The position numbers were made by a program, and so were the translations under genes. A stretch of DNA of 7,537 nucleotides. Source: Caulobacterales bacterium RIFOXYB1_FULL_67_16. GTDB lineage: Bacteria > Pseudomonadota > Alphaproteobacteria > Caulobacterales > Caulobacteraceae. Numbering within the stretch: position 1 is the stretch's first letter; each line of letters opens with the position of its first letter. The notes below the pieces were generated by a model, which worked only from the letters and a program-made list of their open reading frames with translations, was not told where the DNA came from and did not search any database. The stretch lies in NCBI GenBank assembly GCA_001796045.1, contig MGLN01000109.1, positions 1-7,537 of the forward strand. Direction: 5' to 3'. Positions 1 to 6,688 of this stretch are shown here, piece by piece.

Positions 1-1650
1 TTCCAGATGCAGGGTCTGACCAAGACCTTCCCCGGCGGCCGCAAGATCTTCGAGAACATCTGGCTCAGCTTCTACAACGACGCCAAGATCGGCGTCGTCG
101 GGGTCAACGGCTCGGGTAAGTCCACCCTGCTGAAGATCATGGCCGGCCTGGACACCGAGTTCACCGGCGAGGCCCGCGCCGCCGACGGAATCAAGCGCGG
201 CTATCTGGAGCAGGAGCCCCAACTCGACCCCGCCCTGAACGTTCGCCAGAACGTCGAGGCCTGGTGCGAGGAGAAGCAGTGGGTCAACCGCTTCAATGAA
301 GTCGCCGCCGAACTGGGCGAGAACTACACCGACGAACTGATGGAGGAGATGACCGCCCTCCAGGAGAAGATCGACGCCGGCGACGTCTGGGACATCGACG
401 CCCGGATCGACCAGGCCATGGGCGCCCTGCGCTGCCCGCCCGACGATTGGGAAGTCACCAACCTGTCCGGCGGTGAGAAGCGCCGCGTGGCCCTGGCCCG
501 CCTGCTGCTGTCCAAGCCCGACATGCTGCTGATGGACGAACCGACCAACCACTTGGACGCCGAATCCGTCGCCTGGCTGCAGCACCATCTGGAAAACTTC
601 CCGGGCTGCGTCATCCTGGTCACCCACGACCGCTACTTCCTGGACCAGGTCACCAAGTGGACGCTGGAGCTGGACCGCGGCAAGGGCCATCCGCACGAGG
701 GCAACTATTCCTCCTGGCTGGAAGCCAAGACCAAGCGCGTCATTCAGGAACAGTCGGAATCCGAAGCCCGCCAGCGCGCCCTCTCGCGCGAACTGGAATG
801 GGTCCGTTCGGGCGCCAAGGCCCGTCAGGCCAAGTCCAAGGCCCGTCTGGCCGCCTACGAGCGGATGGTCGAGGAACAGGAGTCGATGCGCGGCGCCCAG
901 ACCCACGCCCACATCCAGATCCCGCCCGGACCGCGCCTCGGCAATGTCGTGCTGGAGGTCGAAGGCCTGCAGAAGTCCTACGGCGACAAGACCCTGTTCG
1001 ACAACCTGACCTTCAAACTGCCGCCCAACGGCATCGTCGGCGTCATCGGCCCCAACGGCGCCGGCAAGTCGACCATGTTCAAGCTGATCACCGGCCAGGA
1101 AAAGCCCGACGGGGGCTCGATCCGTGTCGGCGAGACGGTCAAGCTGGCCTATGTCGACCAGTCGCGCGACGACCTGAAACCGGACGAGACCATCTGGCAG
1201 GCCATCTCCGGCGGCACCGACGTGATGATGGTCGGCAAGCGCGAGATCAACACCCGCGCCTATGTCGGCAGCTTCAACTTCAAGGGCGGCGACCAGCAGA
1301 AGAAGGTCGGCCAGCTGTCGGGCGGTGAGCGCAACCGCGTCCACCTGGCCAAGACCCTGGCCTCGGGCGGCAATCTGATCCTGCTCGACGAACCGACCAA
1401 CGACCTGGACATCGAGACCCTGCAGAACCTCGAAGAGGCCCTGGAAGAGTTCGCCGGCTGCGCCGTGGTCATCTCCCACGACCGCTGGTTCCTGGACCGC
1501 CTGGCCACCCACATCCTCGCCTTCGAAGGCGACGGCCATGTGGAATGGTTCGAAGGGAACTTCGAAGCCTACGAACAGGACAAGATGCGCCGCCTGGGAG
1601 CGGACAGCATCATCCCGAAGCGTATTCAGCACCAGAAGTTCGGGCGCTGA
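1..1650 (+). CDS. ettA: Energy-dependent translational throttle protein EttA (ABC-F ATPase), 5'-truncated by window edge
   Basis: ABC-F protein with two ATPase domains and no membrane segments; the family binds the ribosomal E site and gates the first elongation steps according to ATP/ADP level. Counting from the ATG at 7, the first nucleotide-binding domain has Walker A GVNGSGKST (32-40), signature LSGGE (153-157), Walker B with DEPTNHLD (177-184) and H-loop His207. The second has GPNGAGKST (348-356), LSGGE (437-441), DEPTNDLD (461-468) and His491. Catalytic Glu178 and Glu462 are both present. The insert around residues 90-132 fits the EttA arm domain, and the basic stretch at about 242-300 fits the linker that contacts P-site tRNA. 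The ending GADSIIPKRI matches EttA, not Uup or other ABC-F members. The frame is open through base 1 (Phe-Gln before the Met), and E. coli EttA is slightly longer at the N-terminus, so the ATG at 7 is probably internal and the true start lies a few codons upstream. No terminator separates it from the next gene. Confidence 0.95.
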   Translation, partial: FQMQGLTKTFPGGRKIFENIWLSFYNDAKIGVVGVNGSGKSTLLKIMAGLDTEFTGEARAADGIKRGYLEQEPQLDPALNVRQNVEAWCEEKQWVNRFNEVAAELGENYTDELMEEMTALQEKIDAGDVWDIDARIDQAMGALRCPPDDWEVTNLSGGEKRRVALARLLLSKPDMLLMDEPTNHLDAESVAWLQHHLENFPGCVILVTHDRYFLDQVTKWTLELDRGKGHPHEGNYSSWLEAKTKRVIQEQSESEARQRALSRELEWVRSGAKARQAKSKARLAAYERMVEEQESMRGAQTHAHIQIPPGPRLGNVVLEVEGLQKSYGDKTLFDNLTFKLPPNGIVGVIGPNGAGKSTMFKLITGQEKPDGGSIRVGETVKLAYVDQSRDDLKPDETIWQAISGGTDVMMVGKREINTRAYVGSFNFKGGDQQKKVGQLSGGERNRVHLAKTLASGGNLILLDEPTNDLDIETLQNLEEALEEFAGCAVVISHDRWFLDRLATHILAFEGDGHVEWFEGNFEAYEQDKMRRLGADSIIPKRIQHQKFGR

Positions 1651-1662
1651 TTGATCTGTGAT

Positions 1663-1666
1663 AGGA
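1663..1666 (+). promoter_or_regulatory. Ribosome binding site deciding the antitoxin start
   Basis: AGGA ends 8 nt before the ATG at 1675. The frame is also open from TTG 1651 and ATG 1666, but those lack a suitably placed purine-rich site, and the homologous part of the protein starts just after 1675. Confidence 0.6.
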
Positions 1667-1674
1667 TGCGGGAC

Positions 1675-1905
1675 ATGAGCGACGATCTTCTGTCCCGCAT
1701 CACTATCGATCCCGGCCAATGCGGGGGCCGTCCGTGCATTCGCGGCATGCGCATCCGGGTGCAGGACGTCCTGGACATGCTGGCCGGCGGCGCAAGCCCG
1801 GAGGAAATCCTCGCGGACTTCCCCTACCTTGAAGCTGACGACATTCGGGCCAGCCTTGCCTATGCGGCCGCAAGCATCGGCGACACCGGCGTGATCGCCG
1901 CGTGA
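1675..1905 (+). CDS. DUF433 family antitoxin
   Basis: Small protein of 76 residues. It has the DUF433 hallmark CGGRPCIRGMRI (16-27), followed by an amphipathic helical region containing SPEEILADFPYL (41-52) and DDIRASLAYA (55-64), which in this family forms a winged-helix-like fold. DUF433 proteins are commonly encoded immediately before DUF5615 PIN-like proteins and are taken to be the antitoxin and DNA-binding autoregulator of the pair. That arrangement is seen here: the TGA stop at 1903-1905 overlaps the GTG start of the next gene. It lies 24 nt after the ettA stop with no visible terminator, so read-through from ettA is possible. The start at 1675 is preferred to TTG 1651 because of the AGGA site and the usual family N-terminus. 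The antitoxin role is inferred from family and context. Confidence 0.85.
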   Translation: MSDDLLSRITIDPGQCGGRPCIRGMRIRVQDVLDMLAGGASPEEILADFPYLEADDIRASLAYAAASIGDTGVIAA

Positions 1906-2234
1906 AATTCATCGTGGACGCCCAACTGCCTATCACTCTGACCGAATGGCTGAGAGCGAAGGGGTACGCGGCCGACCATGTTTCAACGCTTCTGACGGTC
2001 AATGCGCGTGACCAGGATATCTGGGATTTTGCCCGAGCTGAATCTTGCGTAATCATCACCAAGGATCGCGACTTCGCCATTTGGGCGGCGGACCGCCGGC
2101 GCGGGCCTCAGATCGTCTGGCTCCGTCTAGGTAACGCGACCCGGCGTCTACTGATAGACTGGCTTGAACCTCGATGGGCCAGGATCGAACAAGGCCTCCT
2201 TGACGGCCTCCATCTGATCGAGGTCCGCGCATGA
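1902..2234 (+). CDS. DUF5615 family PIN-like toxin (putative ribonuclease)
   Basis: Protein of 110 residues with the DUF5615 / PIN-like layout. The N-terminus KFIVDAQLP carries Asp6; acidic residues Asp37 and Asp39 sit in NARDQDIWDFA; VIITKDRDF carries Asp55 and Asp57. These are the expected metal-binding acidic residues of a PIN-type nuclease. The C-terminal part (IVWLRLGNATRRLLIDWLEPRW) is also typical. The start is GTG at 1902, inside the antitoxin stop (GTGA), the usual antitoxin-first coupled order. Codon use differs from the neighbours: CTA twice, plus ATA, CGA and AGG within about 60 nt near 2126-2183, consistent with horizontal acquisition. The stop overlaps the start of the dehydrogenase (ATGA), so the pair is embedded in a co-directional run. 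RNase activity and toxicity are inferred from the family, not shown. Confidence 0.85.
   Translation: MKFIVDAQLPITLTEWLRAKGYAADHVSTLLTVNARDQDIWDFARAESCVIITKDRDFAIWAADRRRGPQIVWLRLGNATRRLLIDWLEPRWARIEQGLLDGLHLIEVRA
2220..2223 (+). promoter_or_regulatory. Ribosome binding site for the dehydrogenase
   Basis: GAGG lies 7 nt before the ATG at 2231, within the last codons of the toxin gene. It supports the start whose ATG overlaps the toxin TGA. Confidence 0.55.
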
Positions 2235-3199
2235 CCCAACGCCCCGCCGTTCTCATCATGCAGCGGCATCTCGCCCCGCTCTCCGCCTTTCTCGAGAGCG
2301 CCTATGACGTCTACCGCTTCTGGGAAGGCCCTCCGATCGAGGCCGCCCACGACATCCGCGCCCTGATCGTCGCCGGCGAGGCGCCGCTGGACAAGGCGCT
2401 GATCGAACAGCTCCCCGCCCTCGACCTGATCGCCTGTTTCACCTCCGGCTACGATGGAATCGACATCGACTGGTGCCGTGAACGCGGCCTGCCCGTCACC
2501 CATGCGCCGGGCGTCAATCATGAAGACGTGGCCGATCACGCCCTGGGCCTGATCCTGGCCGCCCGTCGTCAGATCGTCTCGGGCGACCGCCAGGTCCGTT
2601 CCGGCGGCTGGACCGCCGAGACCCGGACCATCACCGCCTCGATCGGCAGCCAGAAACTGGGCGTCGTGGGCCTGGGCGCCATCGGCAAGGCCGTCGCCCG
2701 CCGCGCCGAAGCCTTCCGTATGCCGGTCGCCTGGTGGGGGCCTCGCCCCAAGGAGGCCGAATGGCCCCGGGCCGACAGTCTGCCGGCTCTGGCGAAGGCC
2801 AGCGACGTCCTGGTCGTCGCCTGCAAGGCCGACGAGACCAATCGAGGTCTGATCTCGCGCGAGGTGCTTGAGGCGCTTGGCCCCGACGGCCTCCTGGTCA
2901 ATGTCTCGCGCGGCCAGGTCGTCGACGAAGACGCCCTGATCGACATGCTGAAATCCGGCGCCCTGGGTCAGGCCGCCCTGGACGTCTTCATGGAGGAGCC
3001 GACCGAGCCTTCACGCTGGGCCGATGTGCCGAACCTCGTCCTGACGCCCCACACCGCCGGCGCGACAACCGCCGGGGTGCAGGGCATGCTGATGCTGCTG
3101 ATGCAGAATCTTCAGGCGCATTTCGCGGGCCAGCCGCTGAAGACGCCGGTGGACCTCACTCCGGACGCGGGGGCCGCTGCGGACGCTCGTCGGCCGTGA
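2231..3199 (+). CDS. D-isomer-specific 2-hydroxyacid dehydrogenase (glyoxylate/hydroxypyruvate reductase type)
   Basis: NAD(P)-dependent cytosolic oxidoreductase of 322 residues, the normal family length. The Rossmann domain has GLGAIG (147-152). The catalytic set is complete: Arg227 in NVSRGQVVDE, Glu256 in DVFMEEP, and His274 in LTPHTAG. SGYDGID (72-78) and GVNHEDVADHALGL (94-107) are the usual substrate- and hinge-region motifs. After the nucleotide-binding strand the sequence reads WWGPRPK (168-174); an Arg here is typical of NADPH-preferring GHPR-like members, so reduction of glyoxylate or hydroxypyruvate with NADPH is the likeliest activity, but the substrate cannot be fixed from sequence. 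The start overlaps the toxin stop by 4 nt. The last dozen residues (LTPDAGAAADARRP) are low-complexity, lie beyond the conserved fold, and overlap the convergent EF-hand gene, so the tail may be a late extension. Confidence 0.92.
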   Translation: MTQRPAVLIMQRHLAPLSAFLESAYDVYRFWEGPPIEAAHDIRALIVAGEAPLDKALIEQLPALDLIACFTSGYDGIDIDWCRERGLPVTHAPGVNHEDVADHALGLILAARRQIVSGDRQVRSGGWTAETRTITASIGSQKLGVVGLGAIGKAVARRAEAFRMPVAWWGPRPKEAEWPRADSLPALAKASDVLVVACKADETNRGLISREVLEALGPDGLLVNVSRGQVVDEDALIDMLKSGALGQAALDVFMEEPTEPSRWADVPNLVLTPHTAGATTAGVQGMLMLLMQNLQAHFAGQPLKTPVDLTPDAGAAADARRP

Positions 3200-3557
3200 T
3201 CACCCCGTCCCCGTTCTTGTCCATGGACTTGAACATGGCCTCGGCCCCGGCCTCCAGTTCGGCCTTGGTGATCCGCCCGTTGCCGTCGCCGTCGGCCCGC
3301 TGGAGCATCCGGCCGCCGGGCGAGCCGGCCAGCTCGGCCGCATCGATCGCGCCGTCCTTGTTGGCGTCGATCCGGTCGAATATGGCGCCCATCCGCGTCT
3401 TCATATCGGCCAGGGTCTCACGCTCCGGCGGACGCATGCCGCCCATCGGCGGCGGTCCCGACATCTGTCCGCCCATCGGCGGCTCGGGAAAATCGCTCTG
3501 GGCCAAAGCGGGGGCCGCCGCTGACAGGACGGCGGCGGCGATCAGGAAGCTGCGCAT
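3156..3557 (-). CDS. Secreted/periplasmic EF-hand calcium-binding protein
   Basis: Protein of 133 residues. A Sec signal peptide occupies residues 1-19 (hydrophobic core LIAAAVLSAAAPALA, AxA site, likely cut before Gln20). A Pro/Met/Gly-rich linker with a repeated PPMGG motif follows (about 23-45). Then come three EF-hand loops: 64-75 (ligands Asp64, Asn66, Asp68, Glu75), 89-100 (Asp89, Asp91, Asn93, Glu100) and 113-124 (Asp113, Asn115, Asp117, Glu124). Each has the central Gly and a hydrophobic residue at position 8. The C-terminus is Pro/Arg-rich. The ATG at 3557 follows GGAG (complement of 3565-3568) with a 7-nt spacer. Its end overlaps the dehydrogenase end by 44 bp. It probably buffers or senses Ca2+ in the envelope; no partner is evident. 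Such proteins are common in Caulobacterales. An odd number of hands suggests either one unpaired hand or dimerisation. Confidence 0.88.
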   Translation of the reverse strand: MRSFLIAAAVLSAAAPALAQSDFPEPPMGGQMSGPPPMGGMRPPERETLADMKTRMGAIFDRIDANKDGAIDAAELAGSPGGRMLQRADGDGNGRITKAELEAGAEAMFKSMDKNGDGVITADERPQRPPRPE

Positions 3558-3636
3558 GGAGACTCTCCAAAAGTATGGCGTCTCCTTCCACGGCGACCCC
3601 GCCGTTTTCCGTCGCCCGCTTCAGGGTCGTTTTTCC

Positions 3637-3666
3637 TTGCCAAATCATATAAGGATATCTTTATAT
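3637..3666 (+). promoter_or_regulatory. Candidate promoter of the sahR-metF-metH operon
   Basis: TTGCCA at 3637-3642 resembles a -35 box. AT-rich candidates for the -10 follow at 17 or 18 nt (TTTATA 3660-3665, TTATAT 3661-3666). Transcription would then begin at about 3672-3674, at or next to the sahR ATG. The match is modest and the location is inferred from spacing. The operator palindrome covers the spacer and -10, as expected for repression. Confidence 0.4.
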
Positions 3667-3669
3667 GAT
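3644..3669 (+). promoter_or_regulatory. SahR operator candidate: 26-bp inverted repeat
   Basis: A 26-bp palindrome centred on GATATC, between 3656 and 3657. Twelve of thirteen base pairs are symmetric; the only break is G3653 against T3660. Its core 3647-3666 reads ATATAAGGATATCTTTATAT, a strikingly AT-rich island in very GC-rich DNA. It is immediately upstream of an ArsR-type regulator gene that heads a methionine-cycle operon, which is where an autoregulatory SahR site is expected. It also sits 87 bp from the divergent EF-hand start. Binding by SahR is inferred. Confidence 0.75.
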
Positions 3670-3674
3670 CATAT
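3663..3674 (+). repeat. Second, perfect 12-bp palindrome overlapping the operator and the sahR start codon
   Basis: ATATGATCATAT is a perfect palindrome centred on TGATCA. It shares its left half with the right arm of the operator, so the 7-mer ATCATAT occurs at 3644-3650, inverted at 3663-3669, and again at 3668-3674. It could be a second binding register or chance AT-rich symmetry. Confidence 0.5.
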
Positions 3675-4644
3675 GAACCTGACTGCGGATCAGACTGTCG
3701 AAGCCCTTCGCGCCGCCGGCGAGCCCACCCGCCTGCGCATCCTCTCCCTGCTGGCCAGCGAGGAGCTGTCGGTCATGGAGATGTCGCGGATCCTCGACCA
3801 GAGCCAGCCGCGCGTCTCGCGTCATCTGAAGCTGATGACCGACTCGGGTCTGATCGAACGGTTTCCCGACGGCGCCCGCGTCTATTATCGCCTTTCGCAC
3901 GATCCCCATGCCCGCCGCCTGATCGACACGGTTCTCGACATTCTGGCCGACGACGCCGGCGACGCCGACCATCGCCGCCTGAACGAGGTGCGGAAGGATC
4001 GCGAACAGGCGGCCGAGACCTATTTCGAGCAGATCGCCCCCCAGTGGGACCGGCTGCGCTCCCTCTACGTCAGCGAGAGCGCCGTCGAGGCCGCTTTGGA
4101 AAAGGCGGTCGGGCCCGGCCCCTTCAAGCGCGTCGTCGATCTAGGCACGGGCTCGGGCCGGATGCTGACCCTGTTCGGCAAGAAGGCAAAGATGTCGGTG
4201 GGGCTGGATCTCAGCCAGAACATGCTCAACATCGCCCGCGCCAATGTCTCCAAGGCCGGGCTGAACAAGGTTGAACTGCGGCACGGCGACATCTTCGCCA
4301 CTCGGCTGCCCGCCGGCAGCGCCGATCTGGTGATCGTCCATCAGGTCCTGCACTATCTGGCCGATCCCGCCGCCGCCGTCGCCGAGGCGGCGCGGCTGGT
4401 CTGCCCAGGCGGCCGCCTGGTCATCGTCGACTTCGCCCCCCATGACTTCGAACACATGCGCGAGGCGCATCAGCATCGTCGGCTGGGCTTCTCCGATCAG
4501 GAAATCCTCGGATGGTTGGACGACAGCGGCCTGACGCCCGCCGCCCCCGTCGCCCTCCCCCCCGACAACGAGGGGCTGACGGTGACGATCTGGACGGCGG
4601 AACGCCTCCTTGCCGCCCCGGCCCAGGACAGAAAGAGCGCATGA
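3673..4644 (+). CDS. sahR: SahR: ArsR-family repressor fused to a SAM-methyltransferase-like domain, SAH-responsive regulator of the SAM cycle
   Basis: Protein of 323 residues. Residues 8-78 are a winged HTH of ArsR type (ALRAAGEPTRLRILSLL, then the recognition helix region QSQPRVSRHLKLMTDSGL, 43-60, and the wing PDGARVYYRLS). A linker leads to a class I SAM-binding domain (about 115-255): motif I VVDLGTGSG (154-162), acidic motif II GLDLS with Asp179, HGDIFA (204-209), LVIVHQVLHYL (219-229), PGGRLVIVDF (245-254). SahR has been described in proteobacteria as an ArsR protein whose methylase-related domain senses S-adenosylhomocysteine and whose targets include ahcY, metE/metH, metF and metK. 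The genes downstream here, metF and metH, match. The frame is open far upstream (to GTG 3196), but that part is the antisense of the EF-hand gene; homology begins at ATG 3673. No well-spaced ribosome binding site precedes it. The alternative, an active methyltransferase, is less likely in this context. Confidence 0.9.
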   Translation: MNLTADQTVEALRAAGEPTRLRILSLLASEELSVMEMSRILDQSQPRVSRHLKLMTDSGLIERFPDGARVYYRLSHDPHARRLIDTVLDILADDAGDADHRRLNEVRKDREQAAETYFEQIAPQWDRLRSLYVSESAVEAALEKAVGPGPFKRVVDLGTGSGRMLTLFGKKAKMSVGLDLSQNMLNIARANVSKAGLNKVELRHGDIFATRLPAGSADLVIVHQVLHYLADPAAAVAEAARLVCPGGRLVIVDFAPHDFEHMREAHQHRRLGFSDQEILGWLDDSGLTPAAPVALPPDNEGLTVTIWTAERLLAAPAQDRKSA

Positions 4645-5594
4645 TGGCGACCTCCACCAATCTCGCCGAGGCCCGCGCCCTGCTGCTGTCGCCCCTGGGA
4701 CCCGTCGCCCGCGCCGGCTCAAATCGCGACGCCGTGCGCGTCTCATTCGAATTCTTCCCGCCGAAGACTGACGAGGCCGAGGCCAGTCTCTGGACGGCCA
4801 TCCGTCGTCTGGAGCCGCTGAACCCGGCCTTCGTCTCGGTCACCTATGGCGCCGGCGGCTCGACGCGCGAACGCACACACCGCACGGTCCAGCGGATCAT
4901 CGCCGAGACCTCGCTTCGTCCCGCTGCCCACCTGACCTGCGTCGAGGCCAGCCGGGACGAGGTTGACGAAGTCATCGCCGGCTACAAGACCATCGGCGTC
5001 GATCACATCGTCGCCCTGCGCGGCGATCCGCCCGGCGGCGGCGGCATCGGCGGCGTCTATCAACCCCGCACTGACGGCTACGCCAACGCCACCGAACTGA
5101 CGGCCGCCATAAGCCGGATCGGCGGCTTCGACGTCACCGTGGGCGCCTATCCTGAGAAACATCCCGAGAGCCCCTCCATCGATCACGACATCGATGTGCT
5201 CAAGGCCAAGGTGGACGCCGGCGCCACCCGGGCCATCAGCCAGTTCTTCTTCGATATCGACGCCTTCCTGCGTTTCCGTGACCGGGTGCGGGCGGCGGGC
5301 GTGACCATTCCCCTGATCCCCGGCGTCATGCCCGTCTCCAACTTCGCCGGCCTTCAGCGCATGTCCGGCGCCTGCGGAACCAGCATCCCCGACTGGCTTA
5401 AGGCGCATTTCGACGGCCTGGACGACGATCCCGAGACTAGAAAGCTCCTCGCCGCTTCTGTCGCCGCCGAAACCTGCGCCCGTCTGCAGGAAGAGGGCTT
5501 CTCCGACTTCCACTTCTACACCCTGAACCGCGCCGATCTGGTCTATGCGATCTGCCGCGTTCTGGGCGTGCGTGAAACCAAGGCCGCAGCCTGA
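4641..5594 (+). CDS. metF: Methylenetetrahydrofolate reductase MetF
   Basis: FAD-dependent reduction of 5,10-methylene-THF to 5-methyl-THF, the methyl donor for methionine synthase. The 317-residue protein is slightly longer than E. coli MetF, with about 30 extra N-terminal residues before the barrel. Signatures: VSFEFFPPK (34-42) with Glu37 equivalent to catalytic E. coli Glu28; VSVTYGAGGSTRERT (65-79); LTCVEAS (98-104); ALRGDPP with Asp129, equivalent to E. coli Asp120; GAYPEKHPES (168-177); ISQFFFD (199-205) with Gln201, equivalent to Gln183; IPGVMP (226-231). The C-terminus FHFYTLNRADL is typical. The ATG at 4641 overlaps the sahR stop (ATGA). The sequence reads ATGATG, so initiation at 4644 is equally possible; the weak purine run AAAGAG (4632-4637) is spaced better for 4644. 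It is translationally coupled within the operon and presumably under SahR control. Confidence 0.95.
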   Translation: MMATSTNLAEARALLLSPLGPVARAGSNRDAVRVSFEFFPPKTDEAEASLWTAIRRLEPLNPAFVSVTYGAGGSTRERTHRTVQRIIAETSLRPAAHLTCVEASRDEVDEVIAGYKTIGVDHIVALRGDPPGGGGIGGVYQPRTDGYANATELTAAISRIGGFDVTVGAYPEKHPESPSIDHDIDVLKAKVDAGATRAISQFFFDIDAFLRFRDRVRAAGVTIPLIPGVMPVSNFAGLQRMSGACGTSIPDWLKAHFDGLDDDPETRKLLAASVAAETCARLQEEGFSDFHFYTLNRADLVYAICRVLGVRETKAAA

Positions 5595-6688
5595 TGACCT
5601 CTCCCCTCACCCGCGCCGAACGGATCGCCGCCCTGCATGCGGCGGCCAAGGAACGCATCCTGGTCCTCGACGGATCCTGGGGCGTGATGATCCAGCGTCG
5701 CGGCCTGTCCGAAGCCGACTTCCGCGCCAACCGCTTCGTCGCCGCCAACGGCTATGACGAGGCGCACCAGATGAAGGGGAACAACGACATCCTCTGCATC
5801 ACCCGCCCCGACATCATCTCGGACCTGCACGACCAGTATTACGCCGCGGGCGCCGACATCTCCGAGACCAACACCTTCTCCGGCACCACCATCGCCCAGG
5901 AGGACTACGCCCTGGACGCCCAGGCGGTGTGGGACATCAATCTTGAAGGCGCCAAACTGGCCCGCGCCGCCGCCGACCGCTGGACGGAAAAGGAGCCGCA
6001 CAAGCCGCGCTTCGCCGCCGGCTCCATCGGCCCGCTGAACAAGATGCTGTCCATGTCGTCCGACGTGAACGACCCCGGCGCCCGCAGCGTGACCTTCGAC
6101 CAGGTCTATGAGGCCTATCGCCATCAGGTGCAGGCGCTGAACGAGGGCGGGGTCGATCTGTATCTGATCGAAACCATCACCGACACGCTGAACTGCAAGG
6201 CCGCGATCAAGGCCATCAAGGACCTGGAGGACGAGGGCATGGACGCCCTGCCCATCTGGATTTCGGGCACCATCACCGACCGCTCGGGCCGCACCCTGTC
6301 GGGCCAGACCGCCGAGGCCTTCTGGAACAGTGTGCGTCACGCCAAGCCCTTCGCCGTCGGCTTCAACTGCGCCCTGGGCGCCGACCTGATGCGCCCCTTC
6401 ATCGCCGAACTGAGCCGCGTCGCCGACACCCTGGTCGCCGCCTATCCCAACGCCGGCCTGCCCAACGCCATGGGCCAGTACGACGAGGAACCGCACGAGA
6501 CCGCCCACTTCATCGAGGAATGGGCGGCGTCGGGCCTGGTCAACATCGTCGGCGGCTGCTGCGGCACCACGCCGGATCACATCAAGCACGTCGCCGAAGA
6601 GGTCGCGCCGCTGAAGCCGCGCGCCATCCCGGAACGCCCGGTGGCCTTGCGGCTCTCGGGGCTTGAACCGTTTGAGATGGTGGCGTGA
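5594..6688 (+). CDS. metH: Methionine synthase, homocysteine-binding module encoded separately (split MetH, part 1)
   Basis: Protein of 364 residues that equals only the N-terminal homocysteine S-methyltransferase barrel of a roughly 1,200-residue cobalamin-dependent MetH. Motifs: VLDGSWGVMIQ (24-34), RPDIISDLHDQYYAAGADISETNTFSG region (71-97), AAGSIGPLNK (141-150), LIETITDTLNCKAA (191-204), SGTITDRSGRTLSGQT (224-239). The zinc ligands are GFNCALG with Cys259 and GGCCGTTP with Cys322 and Cys323, so the homocysteine site is intact. It ends cleanly where the linker to the pterin-binding domain would begin, and the next domain follows in a separate gene. From memory, split MetH is the normal state in Caulobacterales, so this is probably not a disrupted gene. 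The start ATG shares one base with the metF stop (TGATG); a weak AAGG lies 10 nt upstream. A stand-alone betaine or S-methylmethionine:homocysteine methyltransferase is a less likely alternative given the following gene. Confidence 0.92.
   Translation: MTSPLTRAERIAALHAAAKERILVLDGSWGVMIQRRGLSEADFRANRFVAANGYDEAHQMKGNNDILCITRPDIISDLHDQYYAAGADISETNTFSGTTIAQEDYALDAQAVWDINLEGAKLARAAADRWTEKEPHKPRFAAGSIGPLNKMLSMSSDVNDPGARSVTFDQVYEAYRHQVQALNEGGVDLYLIETITDTLNCKAAIKAIKDLEDEGMDALPIWISGTITDRSGRTLSGQTAEAFWNSVRHAKPFAVGFNCALGADLMRPFIAELSRVADTLVAAYPNAGLPNAMGQYDEEPHETAHFIEEWAASGLVNIVGGCCGTTPDHIKHVAEEVAPLKPRAIPERPVALRLSGLEPFEMVA

Noticed and set aside
7..9. ATG at 7 as the true start of ettA
   Set aside because: The frame is open to base 1, and EttA proteins have several more N-terminal residues before this point.
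657..1328. Arg/Gly/Pro-rich open frame inside ettA on the + strand
   Set aside because: It is an out-of-frame shadow; the ettA frame encodes both ATPase domains without interruption.
2012..2024. CCAGGATATCTGG, a GATATC-centred near-palindrome like a SahR site
   Set aside because: It lies inside the toxin coding sequence, lacks the AT-rich arms, and is not upstream of a methionine gene.
3196..3672. In-frame upstream extension of sahR to GTG 3196 (482 residues in all)
   Set aside because: The extra residues are the antisense of the EF-hand gene, which has a signal peptide, three EF-hand loops and a ribosome binding site. ArsR homology begins at 3673.
4743..5513. Long open frame on the - strand opposite metF
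   Set aside because: It shows the same shadow pattern with no recognisable motif; MetF catalytic motifs lie on the + strand.
5543..6589. Long open frame on the - strand opposite metH1
   Set aside because: Its Gly/Val/Asp-rich low-complexity translation is the usual antisense shadow of a GC-rich gene; metH1 is unmistakable on the other strand.
5594..6688. metH1 as a pseudogene fragment of a broken metH
   Set aside because: The domain is complete with all zinc ligands, a clean start overlap and a stop at the domain border, and the second half has its own start.
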